In this document: piece by piece, positions 1 to 8,469 of the stretch
How positions within the stretch are numbered: the stretch's first letter is position 1
Layout of the letters: each line of letters starts with the position of its first letter
Source: Stappia sp.
Lineage (GTDB): Bacteria; Pseudomonadota; Alphaproteobacteria; Rhizobiales; Stappiaceae
DNA length: 32,056 nt
Reading direction: 5' to 3'
Assembly (NCBI GenBank): GCA_002722295.1
Contig: PBLF01000015.1
Span: forward strand, 48,585 to 80,640
Translations under genes and position numbers: made by a program
Notes under the pieces: model-generated
What the model was told of the DNA's origin: nothing
Database searches by the model: none
The model's input: the letters and a program-made list of their open reading frames with translations, nothing else

Positions 1-866
1 GGCCTGTTCATGCCGCCGGTGATGGTGAGCTTCGTGTCCGGGGTCTTCGGGGTCAGCCCGGTGATGCGCGCGACCATCTCGTCCGCGGCCTCCGCGGTGG
101 GAACGCGCAGATCGATCTCGGCCTGTGCGAACTGCGGCACGACGTTGGTGCCGGTGCCGCCGGTGATTTCGCCCACGTTCACGGTGATCTCGCGGTCGTA
201 GTCGGTCATTGCCTCGAGGGCGATGATCTGGTGAGCGAGTTCCGTCACCGCGCTTCGGCCCTGCCAGTGGCGCGCGCCGGCGTGGGAAGGACGTCCCTCG
301 ACCTTGAGCGTGAAGCGGCCGACGCCCTTGCGCGCGGTGACCACATGGCCACCGTTGCGTGCCGGCTCGGTCACCAGCGCATATTTCGCGTGCTTGCCCT
401 GATCCTCGATCAGGGAGCGTGAGGTCGGGCTGCCGACCTCCTCGTCGGAGGTGAAGAGGATGCGGGCCGGCAGCGGCGGCGTGACACCGCTTTCGGCGAT
501 GGCACGCATGGCCGCGAGGCCGTTGAAGGCGCCTCCCTTCATGTCGCAGATGCCCGGGCCGAAGCAGCGGTCTTCCTCGATGCGGATCGGAAGGTCGTGC
601 TCGATCGTTCCCCTGGGGTGCACCGTGTCGAGATGGCTCAGCAGCAGAACGCCCTTCTGCGCGTGGTCGCCCCAGGGCGAGAGCACCAGCAGGTGATCGC
701 CCTTGCCGTCCCGGCCCGGAAAGCGCTGGCAGGTGGCGCCAAAGCCCTCCGCCTGGCTCTGGACGAGGTCCATGATCGAGTTGAGTCCGGCCGTGTCGGG
801 CGTGTGCGTCTCGATACGCACCCAGTCCAGAAGGCCGTCGAGAAGCGCGTCTGTCGACGGAAGCAT
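1..866 (-). CDS. M20 family metallopeptidase (ArgE/DapE/CPG2-like), 3' part missing
   Basis: Reading the minus strand from the ATG at 866 gives about 288 residues before the window edge, so the C-terminus is missing. The M20 zinc-site pattern is present: SHLDTVHP (H78, D80), GPGICDMKGG (D108), SDEEVGS (E142, catalytic base, and E143) and E167 in TEPA. A GRPSHAGA segment near residue 191 marks the inserted dimerisation domain. These enzymes are cytoplasmic amidohydrolases that cleave N-acyl amino acids or dipeptides. The 'TARKGVGRFTLKVEGRPSHAG' style resembles glutamate carboxypeptidase-like members more than strict ArgE, but the substrate cannot be fixed. No signal peptide is seen. GAGG-like AGAGGA lies 5 bases before the ATG, supporting this start. 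Confidence 0.88.
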   Translation of the reverse strand, partial: MLPSTDALLDGLLDWVRIETHTPDTAGLNSIMDLVQSQAEGFGATCQRFPGRDGKGDHLLVLSPWGDHAQKGVLLLSHLDTVHPRGTIEHDLPIRIEEDRCFGPGICDMKGGAFNGLAAMRAIAESGVTPPLPARILFTSDEEVGSPTSRSLIEDQGKHAKYALVTEPARNGGHVVTARKGVGRFTLKVEGRPSHAGARHWQGRSAVTELAHQIIALEAMTDYDREITVNVGEITGGTGTNVVPQFAQAEIDLRVPTAEAADEMVARITGLTPKTPDTKLTITGGMNR

Positions 867-1056
867 GTCTATCCTCTTGAAGTGAAAGCTGCGCGGGGAA
901 CGTCGGGTGGGGCACCAGTGATACCCCGGCCTGCGGGGACGGGCGAGGGGAAATCGTTGTGCGGCGCAAAGGAGCCGTGACCCTGCCGGCCGGTTGCGGC
1001 ACGCAAGGTGTCCGGGTTCGCCACGTCACGTCAGGCCGATACAGCTCTTCTTCAAG

Positions 1057-1093
1057 AAAAAAGGCCGCCGCCGGTGTTCCCGGTGGCGGCCTT
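1057..1093 (-). terminator. Rho-independent terminator of the chemotaxis receptor gene
   Basis: The arms 1061-1074 and 1080-1093 pair at 13 of 14 positions (AAGGCCGCC.../...GGCGGCCTT). On the minus strand the stem is followed by a T-run, seen as the A-run at 1057-1062 on the plus strand. It sits about 30 bases past the stop of the receptor gene. The rest of 867-1120 shows nothing else I can support beyond the ribosome binding site of the M20 gene. Confidence 0.8.
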
Positions 1094-1120
1094 GTGTGCT
1101 GTTGCGGCTTTGCGCCTGTA

Positions 1121-2797
1121 TCAGGCGGCGCGCACGCTCTTGAGGAAGGTCTCGACCTCGGCCTTGAGGGCGGAGGCATCGCGGCTGACGGCGGAGGCGG
1201 CGCCGGTCACGTGGCCGGCGGCTTCCTTGGTCTCGCCGGCGGCATGGGAGACACCGAGGATGTTGTCGGTGACGTCCTGGGTGCCGCGCGAGGCTTCCTC
1301 GACGTTGCGGGCGATCTCGCCGGTTGCGGCGCCCTGCTGCTCGACGGCGGCCGCGATGGCGGCTGCGATTGCGTTCATCTCCTCGACGGTCTTGCCGATG
1401 GACTGGACGGCACCGACGGCGACCTGGGTCTCGCTCTGGATTGCGGAGATCTGCGAGGTGATCTCCTCGGTCGCCTTTGAGGTCTGGGAGGCGAGCTCCT
1501 TGACCTCTGCCGCGACGACGGCAAAGCCCTTGCCGGCCTCTCCGGCGCGCGCGGCCTCGATTGTGGCGTTGAGGGCGAGCAGGTTGGTCTGCTCGGCGAT
1601 GGCGGCGATCATGCTGACGACCTGGCCGATCTTCTCCGCCGCGTTTGCAAGTCCCTGGATCTGGCTGTCGGTCCGCTTGGCCTCGGTGACCGCCTGGGAG
1701 GCGATATGCGAGGACTTGGAAACCTGGGAGCCGATCTCGGAGATGGAGGAGGAGAGTTCCTCGGTTGCGGATGCGACGGTCTGGACGTTCGCCGCCGCCT
1801 GCTGCGCGGCGGACGCGACGGTCGCGGAGCGAGAGTTTGTGTCGTCGGCGATGCCGGCCATGCCGCGCGCGCTCTGCTCCATCTCGGTGGCGGAGGCGGT
1901 GACGGCTTCCAGCAGGTTCGCGGCGCTCTCGTCGAAGCGGCGGGTGAGGTCCTCGATGCGCCTTGCGCGCTCTTCGCGGACCTGCTGCTCCTTCGCCTGT
2001 TCGGCGGAGAGGTTGCGGCTGCTGATCATGCTCTCGCGGAAGACCTCGGTCGCATCGGCCATGTGTCCGATCTCGTCCTTGCCGCCGACGCCGGGGATCT
2101 GGACGGAGAGGTCACCGCCGGACAGACGCCGCATGGCCTCGGTGATCGCCGCGATCGGACGCGTGATGCTGTTGGACAGAAGGAAGGCGGCCGCGCCGAT
2201 CAGGGCGATGAGCGGGATGACCCACATCGCGCTTTCCAGCAACTCGCCATAGAAGGCGGTGGTCACGTCGTCGACGTAGAGCGACGCCGAGATCGCCCAG
2301 TGCCAGGGAGCGTAACCGTCGGTATAGGCAACCTTCGGCGAAGGCTCCGTCTCACCGAGGCGCGGGTAGTCATAGTCGGTGAAACCGCCGCCGGCCCGGG
2401 CCGCCTCGATCTGGCCGATCACATACTCGGACCCGTTGGCATCCTTGGCGGACCAGAGGTTCTTGCCCACGATTTTCGCGTTGGGGTGGGTCACGACCAC
2501 ACCCTGGTTCGCCGGATCGGAATCGATCACCACGAAGTAGTCGGTCTCGTTGAAGCGCATGGAGGTCAGAAGGCTCTTCGCGACGCGCTGAGCCTCGTCC
2601 ATCGACATCTTGCCGGCCCTGGCCTCCTCCGCGATGGCCTTCACCATCGTGGTTGCGGTTTCGACCTGAGTGCGGACCATTTCACGGCGATCATGCATCA
2701 TCGAGCCGTAAAGCGAGTAAACCTGCACACCGGCGACAAGAAGCAGGGCTGCCAGCGTTCCGCCGACGAGCGCGAGCATTTTCTGTTTGATGGACAT
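1121..2797 (-). CDS. Methyl-accepting chemotaxis protein, Cache-HAMP-MCP
   Basis: The protein has 558 residues from the ATG at 2797. A TTG at 2815 would add six residues, but MSIKQKM looks like the natural N-terminus. Order of parts: first membrane helix ([20 protein letters not shown]), a periplasmic single-Cache-type sensor with the [13 protein letters not shown] segment, a second membrane helix ([17 protein letters not shown]), HAMP (SITRPI...DEIGHMA), then a long coiled coil with the conserved hairpin tip [19 protein letters not shown]. It should sense a small extracellular ligand and control CheA. No che genes are adjacent, so it is an orphan receptor. The C-terminus ([10 protein letters not shown]) lacks an obvious CheR-binding pentapeptide. 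The ligand is unknown. Confidence 0.95.
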   Translation of the reverse strand: MSIKQKMLALVGGTLAALLLVAGVQVYSLYGSMMHDRREMVRTQVETATTMVKAIAEEARAGKMSMDEAQRVAKSLLTSMRFNETDYFVVIDSDPANQGVVVTHPNAKIVGKNLWSAKDANGSEYVIGQIEAARAGGGFTDYDYPRLGETEPSPKVAYTDGYAPWHWAISASLYVDDVTTAFYGELLESAMWVIPLIALIGAAAFLLSNSITRPIAAITEAMRRLSGGDLSVQIPGVGGKDEIGHMADATEVFRESMISSRNLSAEQAKEQQVREERARRIEDLTRRFDESAANLLEAVTASATEMEQSARGMAGIADDTNSRSATVASAAQQAAANVQTVASATEELSSSISEIGSQVSKSSHIASQAVTEAKRTDSQIQGLANAAEKIGQVVSMIAAIAEQTNLLALNATIEAARAGEAGKGFAVVAAEVKELASQTSKATEEITSQISAIQSETQVAVGAVQSIGKTVEEMNAIAAAIAAAVEQQGAATGEIARNVEEASRGTQDVTDNILGVSHAAGETKEAAGHVTGAASAVSRDASALKAEVETFLKSVRAA

Positions 2798-3238
2798 GGG
2801 ACCTGTAAGCCTCAAGGTGAGAGAATATTCTGTATTGATGAACCCGAATTCTTGAAAAGCGGTTAAATGCTCATGCTCATGGCTGGCGTTTTTCTCTTTC
2901 CGGTGCGTTTTGGGCGATTTTATTGAAGGGAAATTTCACTATACATGTGTAATAAATTCGAAGTATACATCAATATTGAGATGAATATTGTGCGGCATGC
3001 GGAATTTTTTGTCCGGTCATTTCGGCGAATTCATGAGAAGATTGATCGATATTGGGCGGATTAGCTTTTCCTCCCTTTGCGGAATGGATTTGTGCGGGTT
3101 GTCTGCCAACTGGATTTGACGTCTTGCGTGTTTGCGTGAGCTTTTCTTCATGCTTGTGAAAACAAGCGGGTTTGCAATCTGGACGGGCCGGCGTCAGTGT
3201 GCGGGGCCGATCTGGTCCGGCCACATGGGAGAGACGTG
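2798..3238. promoter_or_regulatory. AT-rich divergent intergenic region with repeats
   Basis: This 440-base gap separates divergent genes and is clearly richer in A and T than its surroundings between about 2820 and 3170. It contains TATACAT twice (2940-2946 and 2964-2970, 24 bases apart), a 7-base inverted repeat CAATATT/AATATTG (2971-2977 and 2984-2990) and a short hairpin GCTTGT-GAAA-ACAAGC (3152-3167). It presumably holds the promoters of the receptor gene and the GST gene. I could not assign convincing -35/-10 pairs. A short open frame on the minus strand here shows no protein-like composition. Confidence 0.45.
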
Positions 3239-3934
3239 GTGAGTCTTGTTTTGTACGAATTGTGCGGTGCCGACAGCGCCCGCTGTTTCAGCCCCTATGC
3301 CTGGCGTGTTCGAATGGCCCTCCTGCACAAGGGGCTTGCCTTCGAACGGCGTCCGACGCCCTTCACGAAGATCGCACAGATCGCGCCCGAGGTAAGCCGC
3401 ACGGTGCCCGTCCTGGTCGATGGCGACAAGGTGCTCTCCGAAAGCTGGGACATCGCCTGCTATCTGGAAGACACCTATCCCGACCGGCCGAGCCTGTTCG
3501 GTGGTGAGGGTGGTCGCGCGGCCGCGAGACTGATCGAATCCTGGGCCAATGCGTCGATCAGCGGCCGTATCGTGCGAATGGTCGTGCGTGACATCCACGA
3601 CATTCTCGCCCCCGAGGATCAGGTCTACTTCCGCACCACCCGCGAGGAGCGGTTCGGGGCGACCCTGGAAGAGGTGCAGGCGGACCGGGACGAGCGGCTC
3701 GCGGATCTTGCGACCGCACTGCTTCCCATGCACCTGATGCTGAAAAACCAGCCGTTCATCGGCGGGGACGCACCGCTGCACACCGATTATCTGCTGTTCG
3801 GAACGCTGCAGTGGGCGCGGGTGTCGAGCCCGTTCCAGATGGTCGATCCGGCGTCGCCGGTCGGGCAGTGGTTCGAGCGTTGCCTGGATCTCTACGACGG
3901 GCACGCAAGGGCAACGCCTGCCGCTGCGGCGTAA
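3239..3934 (+). CDS. Glutathione S-transferase family protein, LigE-like
   Basis: Start chosen at the GTG 3239 because GGGAGAGA lies 4-5 bases upstream and the protein then begins directly with the first beta strand ([12 protein letters not shown]). It has 231 residues. The N-terminal thioredoxin fold carries [17 protein letters not shown], resembling beta-etherase (LigE/LigP)-type GSTs, and the cis-proline motif VPVLVDGD followed by [12 protein letters not shown], where glutathione binds. The C-terminal part (residues about 90-220) is helical. It is a cytoplasmic glutathione-dependent enzyme; the substrate is unknown and etherase activity should not be assumed. The gene stands alone, divergent from the chemotaxis receptor. 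A longer frame starting at 3197 exists but lacks a ribosome binding site. Confidence 0.88.
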   Translation: MSLVLYELCGADSARCFSPYAWRVRMALLHKGLAFERRPTPFTKIAQIAPEVSRTVPVLVDGDKVLSESWDIACYLEDTYPDRPSLFGGEGGRAAARLIESWANASISGRIVRMVVRDIHDILAPEDQVYFRTTREERFGATLEEVQADRDERLADLATALLPMHLMLKNQPFIGGDAPLHTDYLLFGTLQWARVSSPFQMVDPASPVGQWFERCLDLYDGHARATPAAAA

Positions 3935-3967
3935 GCCGGCAAAACTCTGGCGTCACGAAGCGGGGAA

Positions 3968-4030
3968 ACCCTGCGTCGACCCGCGCGCTGCGGCCTTGCG
4001 GGCCGGGCGGCGCCCGGCTATACGCAGGGT
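3968..4030. repeat. Nested inverted repeat between GST and ndk
   Basis: Outer arms ACCCTGCGT (3968-3976) and ACGCAGGGT (4022-4030) are perfect complements. An inner hairpin GCCGGGC-GGC-GCCCGGC (4002-4018) sits inside. No T-run follows, so it is not a standard intrinsic terminator. It could be a structured 3' end of the GST transcript or a small dispersed palindromic element. The remaining 3935-4190 spacer shows no gene. Confidence 0.5.
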
Positions 4031-4190
4031 GCGCCGGCTCGTCCGGCCAGGGATCACGACAGCGCGGCCGGCGACCGGGTTCAGGTTGCAGCCGCCAGGC
4101 GGCGGTGGAGCTTGTCTCCGCCATCCCCGACAGACACGCACGAATGACACGCGCCCGACGACAGGGCCGAGCGATACAGGATTGAACGAT

Positions 4191-4613
4191 ATGGCGATCG
4201 AACGCACCTTCTCGATGATCAAGCCGGATGCGACCAAGCGCAACCTGACCGGCGCAATCACCGCAATGCTCGAAGAGGCCGGCCTGCGCGTCGTCGCTTC
4301 CAAGCGCGTGTGGATGTCCCGCCGCGAGGCGGAAGGCTTCTACGCCGTCCATGCCGAGCGTCCGTTCTTCGGTGAGCTGGTCGACTTCATGTGCTCCGGC
4401 CCGACCGTCGTGCAGGTTCTCGAGGGCGAGAACGCGGTTGCGCGCAACCGTGAAGTGATGGGCGCCACCAACCCGGCCGACGCGGCCGAGGGCACCATCC
4501 GCGCCACGCACGCCCTGTCCATCGGCGAGAACTCGGTGCATGGCTCCGACGCCCCCGAGACGGCCGCCGAGGAGATCGCCTTCTGGTTCTCCGGCACCGA
4601 GATCGTCGGCTGA
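4191..4613 (+). CDS. ndk: Nucleoside diphosphate kinase
   Basis: A 140-residue protein of the usual bacterial length. It moves the gamma phosphate from ATP to nucleoside diphosphates by a ping-pong mechanism through a phosphohistidine. It begins [14 protein letters not shown], with K11 contacting nucleotide phosphates. The active-site motif NSVHGSD places the phosphorylated histidine at residue 117, and the C-terminus [13 protein letters not shown] is typical. It acts in the cytoplasm and balances NTP pools. AGGA lies about 9 bases upstream of the ATG. It is monocistronic, with a strong terminator immediately downstream. Confidence 0.98.
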   Translation: MAIERTFSMIKPDATKRNLTGAITAMLEEAGLRVVASKRVWMSRREAEGFYAVHAERPFFGELVDFMCSGPTVVQVLEGENAVARNREVMGATNPADAAEGTIRATHALSIGENSVHGSDAPETAAEEIAFWFSGTEIVG

Positions 4614-4645
4614 TCCGGTAAGCCGCCTTCAAAGGTTTCGATATG

Positions 4646-4680
4646 CGAAAGCCGGCCACATGGCCGGCTTTCGTCGTTTG
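4646..4680 (+). terminator. Rho-independent terminator of ndk
   Basis: CGAAAGCCGGCCA (4646-4658) and TGGCCGGCTTTCG (4661-4673) form a perfect 13-base inverted repeat, followed by the T-containing stretch TCGTTTG. It begins about 30 bases after the ndk stop codon. Confidence 0.8.
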
Positions 4681-4787
4681 TGGGTCCACGTGCCGCGCTG
4701 GTTCTTGCCGGTCTGGTTCTTGACAGGACTTGGGGCGATCGCGGACCTTGGCCGGCCAGTTTCACATCCGCGAGCCCGGAACTCCCA

Positions 4788-6869
4788 ATGAACGCACCCG
4801 TCCTCAGGGCCTCGGCCTGTCCGCATGACTGTCCCTCCACCTGCGCGCTGGAGGTGGAGGTTGGCGCCGACGGTCGTATCGGCCGCCTGCGCGGGGCGAA
4901 GGGCAACGCCTATACCGCCGGCGTCATCTGCGCCAAGGTCGCACGCTACGCCGACAGGCTCTATCACCCCGACCGTCTGACGAAGCCGCTCCGGCGCGTT
5001 GGCTCCAAGGGGGAAGGGCGTTTCGAGGAGATTTCCTGGGACGAGGCGCTCGACGCGGTCGCGGAGGCGTTCCTCAAGGCCGAGGCGGCACACGGGGCGG
5101 AAAGCGTGTGGCCCTACCACTATGCCGGTACCATGGGGCTCGTGCAGCGCGATTCCATCCACCGGCTGCGCCATGCCAAGGGCTATTCACGCCAGTTCGA
5201 CACGATCTGCACCAACCCGGCCTGGACCGGCTACATCGCGGGCACGGGACGGCTTGCCGGACCCGACCCGCGCGAGATCGCGCGTGCCGATGCGGTGGTG
5301 ATCTGGGGCACCAATGCCGTTTCCACGCAGGTCAACGTGATGACCCATGCGATCACGGCACGAAAGAGCCGCGGCGCGAAGATCGTGGCGATCGACGTCT
5401 ATCCGACACAGACCGTGAAACAGGCGGACATGGGGCTGGTTCTCAAGCCCGGCACAGATGCGGCGTTGGCCGTGGCGGTGATGCACGTGCTTTTCCGCGA
5501 CGGCTATGCCGACCGCGCCTATCTCGAGCGCTATACGGATTGTCCCGCCGATCTCGAGGCCCATGTCGCAACGCGTCCGCCGGAGTGGGCGGCGGCGATC
5601 ACCGGCCTTTCGGTCGAGGAGATCGAGGCGTTCGCGCGGCTCGTGGGCGAGACGAAGCGCACCTTCTTCCGTCTTGGCTACGGCTTCACCCGTTCGCGCA
5701 ACGGCACCGTGTCCATGCACGCGGCGTCCTGCATCGCGGCGGTGACGGGCGCATGGGCCCATGAGGGCGGCGGCGCCTTCCACAACAACGGCGCGATCTA
5801 CACGCTCGACAAGTCGATGGTCGAGGGCAAGAGCCTCGTCGACCCGTCCGTGCGCCAGCTCGACCAGAGCCAGATCGGCCGGGTTCTGACGGGCGACGCG
5901 GAAGCACTGAGGGGCGGTCCTCCGGTGACCGCCATGCTCATCCAGAACACAAATCCCGTTTCCGTCGCTCCCGAGCAGGACCTGGTGAAGCAGGGCTTCG
6001 CGCGCGAGGATCTCTTCGTCTGCGTGCACGAGCAGTTCATGACCGAGACGGCGAAGATGGCCGATATCGTCCTTCCCGCGACCCAGTTCCTGGAGCACGA
6101 CGACGTCTACAAGGGGGGCGGACACCAGTACATCCTGCTGGGGCCGAAGCTGACCGAGGGGCCGAGCGAGACACGCGAGAACCTTTTCGTGCTCAACGAG
6201 ATCGCCCGGCGGGTCGGGGCGGCCGAACATCCCGGCTTTGCCATGAGCGCGCGCGAGCACATCGACTGGATGCTCAAGGCGTCGGACTTCGGCTCGCTGG
6301 AGGAACTCGAGCGCGACGGCTGGATCGACTGTCAGCCGGCCTTCGAGCAGGCGCACTACCTCGACGGCTTTGCCTGGCCGGACGGGAAATTCCGCTTCCG
6401 TCCCGACTGGACGAACGTGCCGGCGCCCAACGACGGCGCCATGGGACCGTTCGCCGCCATGCCGGCTCTGCCCGACTACTGGGCGGTGATCGACGAGGCG
6501 GACGAGGAACATCCCTTCCGTCTCGTCACGGCGCCCGCGCGTTCCTTCCTCAACTCCACCTTCAACAAGACGCCGGAGTCGCGGAAGAAGGAGGGCCGGC
6601 CGGACCTCATGATGGGGCGCGAGGACGCCGACCGTCTCGGGCTGGATGACGGTGCGCTCGTTCGTATCGGCAACCGGCGCGGCGCGGTGACGCTGCACCT
6701 CAGGCTGACGGAGGGCCTCAGGCCCGGCGTGGTCATCGCCGAAGGCATCTGGCCCAATGACGCCTACCCGGACGGATGCGGTATCAATACCCTGACCGCG
6801 GCGGAGACCATCGCTCCCTACGGCGGCGCCGCCTTCCACGACACCGCCATCTGGGTGCGCCCGGCCTGA
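4788..6869 (+). CDS. Molybdopterin-dependent oxidoreductase (DMSO reductase superfamily)
   Basis: The ATG at 4788 gives 693 residues and begins just before the iron-sulfur motif CPHDCPSTC (with a further C in GVICAK), which binds a [4Fe-4S] cluster. The central part holds the cofactor-binding domains (DAVVIWGTNAVSTQVNVMTH, VLKPGTDAALAVAVMHVLF). The C-terminal molydop-binding domain starts near residue 580 (FRLVTAPARSFLNSTF). No twin-arginine signal is present, so it should be cytoplasmic. It is probably a bis-MGD enzyme passing electrons through its cluster. Substrate and partner are unknown: no electron-transfer subunit, chaperone or cofactor gene is adjacent. The region around QFDTICTNPAWTGY may lie near the metal, but the metal ligand cannot be assigned by reading alone. 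Confidence 0.9.
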   Translation: MNAPVLRASACPHDCPSTCALEVEVGADGRIGRLRGAKGNAYTAGVICAKVARYADRLYHPDRLTKPLRRVGSKGEGRFEEISWDEALDAVAEAFLKAEAAHGAESVWPYHYAGTMGLVQRDSIHRLRHAKGYSRQFDTICTNPAWTGYIAGTGRLAGPDPREIARADAVVIWGTNAVSTQVNVMTHAITARKSRGAKIVAIDVYPTQTVKQADMGLVLKPGTDAALAVAVMHVLFRDGYADRAYLERYTDCPADLEAHVATRPPEWAAAITGLSVEEIEAFARLVGETKRTFFRLGYGFTRSRNGTVSMHAASCIAAVTGAWAHEGGGAFHNNGAIYTLDKSMVEGKSLVDPSVRQLDQSQIGRVLTGDAEALRGGPPVTAMLIQNTNPVSVAPEQDLVKQGFAREDLFVCVHEQFMTETAKMADIVLPATQFLEHDDVYKGGGHQYILLGPKLTEGPSETRENLFVLNEIARRVGAAEHPGFAMSAREHIDWMLKASDFGSLEELERDGWIDCQPAFEQAHYLDGFAWPDGKFRFRPDWTNVPAPNDGAMGPFAAMPALPDYWAVIDEADEEHPFRLVTAPARSFLNSTFNKTPESRKKEGRPDLMMGREDADRLGLDDGALVRIGNRRGAVTLHLRLTEGLRPGVVIAEGIWPNDAYPDGCGINTLTAAETIAPYGGAAFHDTAIWVRPA

Positions 6870-6893
6870 GGCAGGCCGGTTCGCGCGGCGGTC

Positions 6894-7640
6894 TCAGGCC
6901 GTGGTTTCGGCCAGGGTCGCGAGGTGTGCCGGGATCTGCGTCGCGCCTGGAAAGACCGTCTGCTCGAAACGCACCACATAGGCCGCGAAGGTCGGGATGG
7001 CCCGCGTATGGCGGATGAGCGGCGTGTCCACCTCGAGGCAGAGCAGGGCATAAAGCAGCCCGGCGATCGTCGCGTCCACGCTGGTCGGGCGGTCGCCCAT
7101 GAAGAAGGGCTTGTCGTCCAGCCACACGGCGAGGGCATCGAGATCGTCGCAGCCGAAGCGGTAGAGGTCGTCCGGTGTGTGGCGGCCCAGTCCCTGTGCG
7201 TGAAGCGTGTGCTTCACCTCACCGCGTACGGCCAGGAACGTCTCGCGCCGGGCCGGCTCGTCCAGATGGCCGAAGGCGAGGCTGCTCATCACCGCCTCGC
7301 AGGCGGGCTCCATCCAGCGCGTGTAGGCCAGAACCCAGCGCAGGTGCTCTTCCGCCATGCGGCGAAAGGCTTCCGCGATGGCGCGTTCCTGCAGTGTGAG
7401 GCTGCTGTCGCAGGTAAGCCTGCCGCTGTCTTCGAGATGGTTCTGGATGAGGGAACTGTCGGGGATGAGACGACCGTCTTCGCGCAGCACCGGTATCTTG
7501 TCATGGGGCATGAGATCTGGGGCGGGCGGGATCTTGGTGTAGTCCGTGCCGCTCAGGGCAAGCAGCGCCTCCGCCTTGTAACCGAAGGGCGAAAGGCTGC
7601 GCAGGCCGGCAGGTGTGGGGAAGTCGACAAGTTCAGGCAT
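6894..7640 (-). CDS. Glutathione S-transferase family protein
   Basis: Start chosen at the ATG 7640 (MPELVDFPTPAG), 248 residues. An upstream ATG at 7694 lies inside the inverted repeat of the divergent control region and is less likely. The N-terminal thioredoxin fold carries SPFGYKAEALLALSGTDY, the cis-proline site HDKIPVLREDG and the glutathione-binding PDSSLIQNHLE. The C-terminal helical domain contains KPFFMGDRPTSVDATIAGLLYALL. The pattern is closer to the FAX/metaxin-type GST group than to classical detoxification classes. It is a cytoplasmic protein with unknown substrate. Divergence from a WYL regulator suggests local control by that regulator. Confidence 0.87.
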   Translation of the reverse strand: MPELVDFPTPAGLRSLSPFGYKAEALLALSGTDYTKIPPAPDLMPHDKIPVLREDGRLIPDSSLIQNHLEDSGRLTCDSSLTLQERAIAEAFRRMAEEHLRWVLAYTRWMEPACEAVMSSLAFGHLDEPARRETFLAVRGEVKHTLHAQGLGRHTPDDLYRFGCDDLDALAVWLDDKPFFMGDRPTSVDATIAGLLYALLCLEVDTPLIRHTRAIPTFAAYVVRFEQTVFPGATQIPAHLATLAETTA

Positions 7641-7682
7641 GGCGGGGGTCTCCGTTGTATCGGCGACCTTGTAGGGCAGGCG

Positions 7683-7704
7683 TGCTGACAGCATAGTGTC
7701 AGCA
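7683..7704. promoter_or_regulatory. Inverted-repeat operator candidate between GST and YafY-type regulator
   Basis: TGCTGACA (7683-7690), six bases, then TGTCAGCA (7697-7704): a perfect 8-base inverted repeat in the short gap between the divergent GST and regulator genes. Read on the minus strand it overlaps a TATGCT that could serve as the -10 of the GST promoter. It starts 49 bases before the regulator ATG. It is a natural binding site for the dimeric HTH protein encoded next door; this is inference. Confidence 0.6.
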
Positions 7705-7731
7705 TGTTTTTCCCAACCGTAGCTTGGTTCC

Positions 7732-8460
7732 ATGCGTCGTGCCGACCGCCTGCTGCAGATCCTGCAAATCCTGCGCCGCGCCCGCGCCCCGGTCAGCGGG
7801 GCGGCCATCGCCGAGGAACTGGAGGTCTCGCTGAGGACTATCTATCGCGACATCGCCGCACTGGAGGGAACCGGGGTCCCTGTTCGCGGGGAAGCGGGCA
7901 TCGGCTATGTGCTGGAGGAGGGCTACGATCTTCCCCCGCTGATGTTCACGGCGGAGGAACTGGAAGTGGTCATGCTGGGCCTGCGCATGGCGGAGGGGCG
8001 GGGCGACGCGGCCCTAGCCCGCACGGCGCGGGACGCGGTGGCCAAGATCGCGACCGTGCTGCCCGCGCACCTGCGGGAGGGGTTTCTCGATGCCCCGCTC
8101 TACGCGCCATCGGCGGCGCTGCCGCCGGAGGACCGGATCTGCCTTGCAAGACTGCGCGAGGGCCTGCGGTCGGGGCGCAAGCTGGAGATCGTCTACCAGG
8201 TGCCGGGCCGCGTGCCGGAACGGCGTGTCGTTTGGCCCATCGTGCTGGCTTTCTTCGAGCGCGCCCGGGTTCTGGCAGCCTGGTGCGAATTGCGCGGCGC
8301 CTATCGCAATTTCCGCTCAGACCGGATCCTGTCGATGGAGGTTCTGGAGGCGCGTCCGCCGCGTGCCCGCTCCTGGCTCTACCGCGACTGGTGGGCGGTG
8401 GAGATGAAGCCGCTCGAAGAGGAGCGCCGGGCCTGCATGGTGGCCGCGAGAAGCGCCTGA
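7732..8460 (+). CDS. YafY/WYL-family transcriptional regulator
   Basis: The protein has 242 residues. The N-terminal winged helix-turn-helix (residues about 1-60) reads MRRADRLLQILQILRR...VSLRTIYRDIAALEGTGVPVRGEAGIGYVL, typical of DeoR-like HTH_11 domains. From residue about 75 a linker (MFTAEELEVVMLGLRMA) leads to a WYL-type ligand-sensing domain (residues about 130-225: LEIVYQVPG...ERRVVWPIVLAFFERARVLAAWCELRGAYRNFRSDRI). Such proteins are cytoplasmic DNA-binding sensors. No good Shine-Dalgarno precedes the ATG, so translation may be weak or from a very short leader. It is divergent from a GST gene and probably controls it and itself through the 7683-7704 inverted repeat. Confidence 0.92.
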   Translation: MRRADRLLQILQILRRARAPVSGAAIAEELEVSLRTIYRDIAALEGTGVPVRGEAGIGYVLEEGYDLPPLMFTAEELEVVMLGLRMAEGRGDAALARTARDAVAKIATVLPAHLREGFLDAPLYAPSAALPPEDRICLARLREGLRSGRKLEIVYQVPGRVPERRVVWPIVLAFFERARVLAAWCELRGAYRNFRSDRILSMEVLEARPPRARSWLYRDWWAVEMKPLEEERRACMVAARSA

Positions 8461-8469
8461 ACGCCTGTC

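Noticed and set aside
1008..2252. Long open frame opposite the chemotaxis receptor gene
   Set aside because: It lies antisense to a clear receptor gene and has a skewed Ala/Ser composition with no domain pattern. GC-rich codon bias leaves such frames open.
2970..3224. Possible small protein of 84 residues in the receptor-GST spacer
   Set aside because: No convincing ribosome site, no domain, and the stretch looks like AT-rich regulatory DNA.
3935..4190. Possible small RNA or tRNA in the GC-rich spacer before ndk
   Set aside because: Hairpins are present, but there is no cloverleaf, no T-arm motif in place and no promoter-terminator pair.
5187..6839. Long open frame opposite the molybdopterin oxidoreductase
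   Set aside because: Arg/His/Gly-rich antisense shadow with no motif; the plus-strand gene explains the region.
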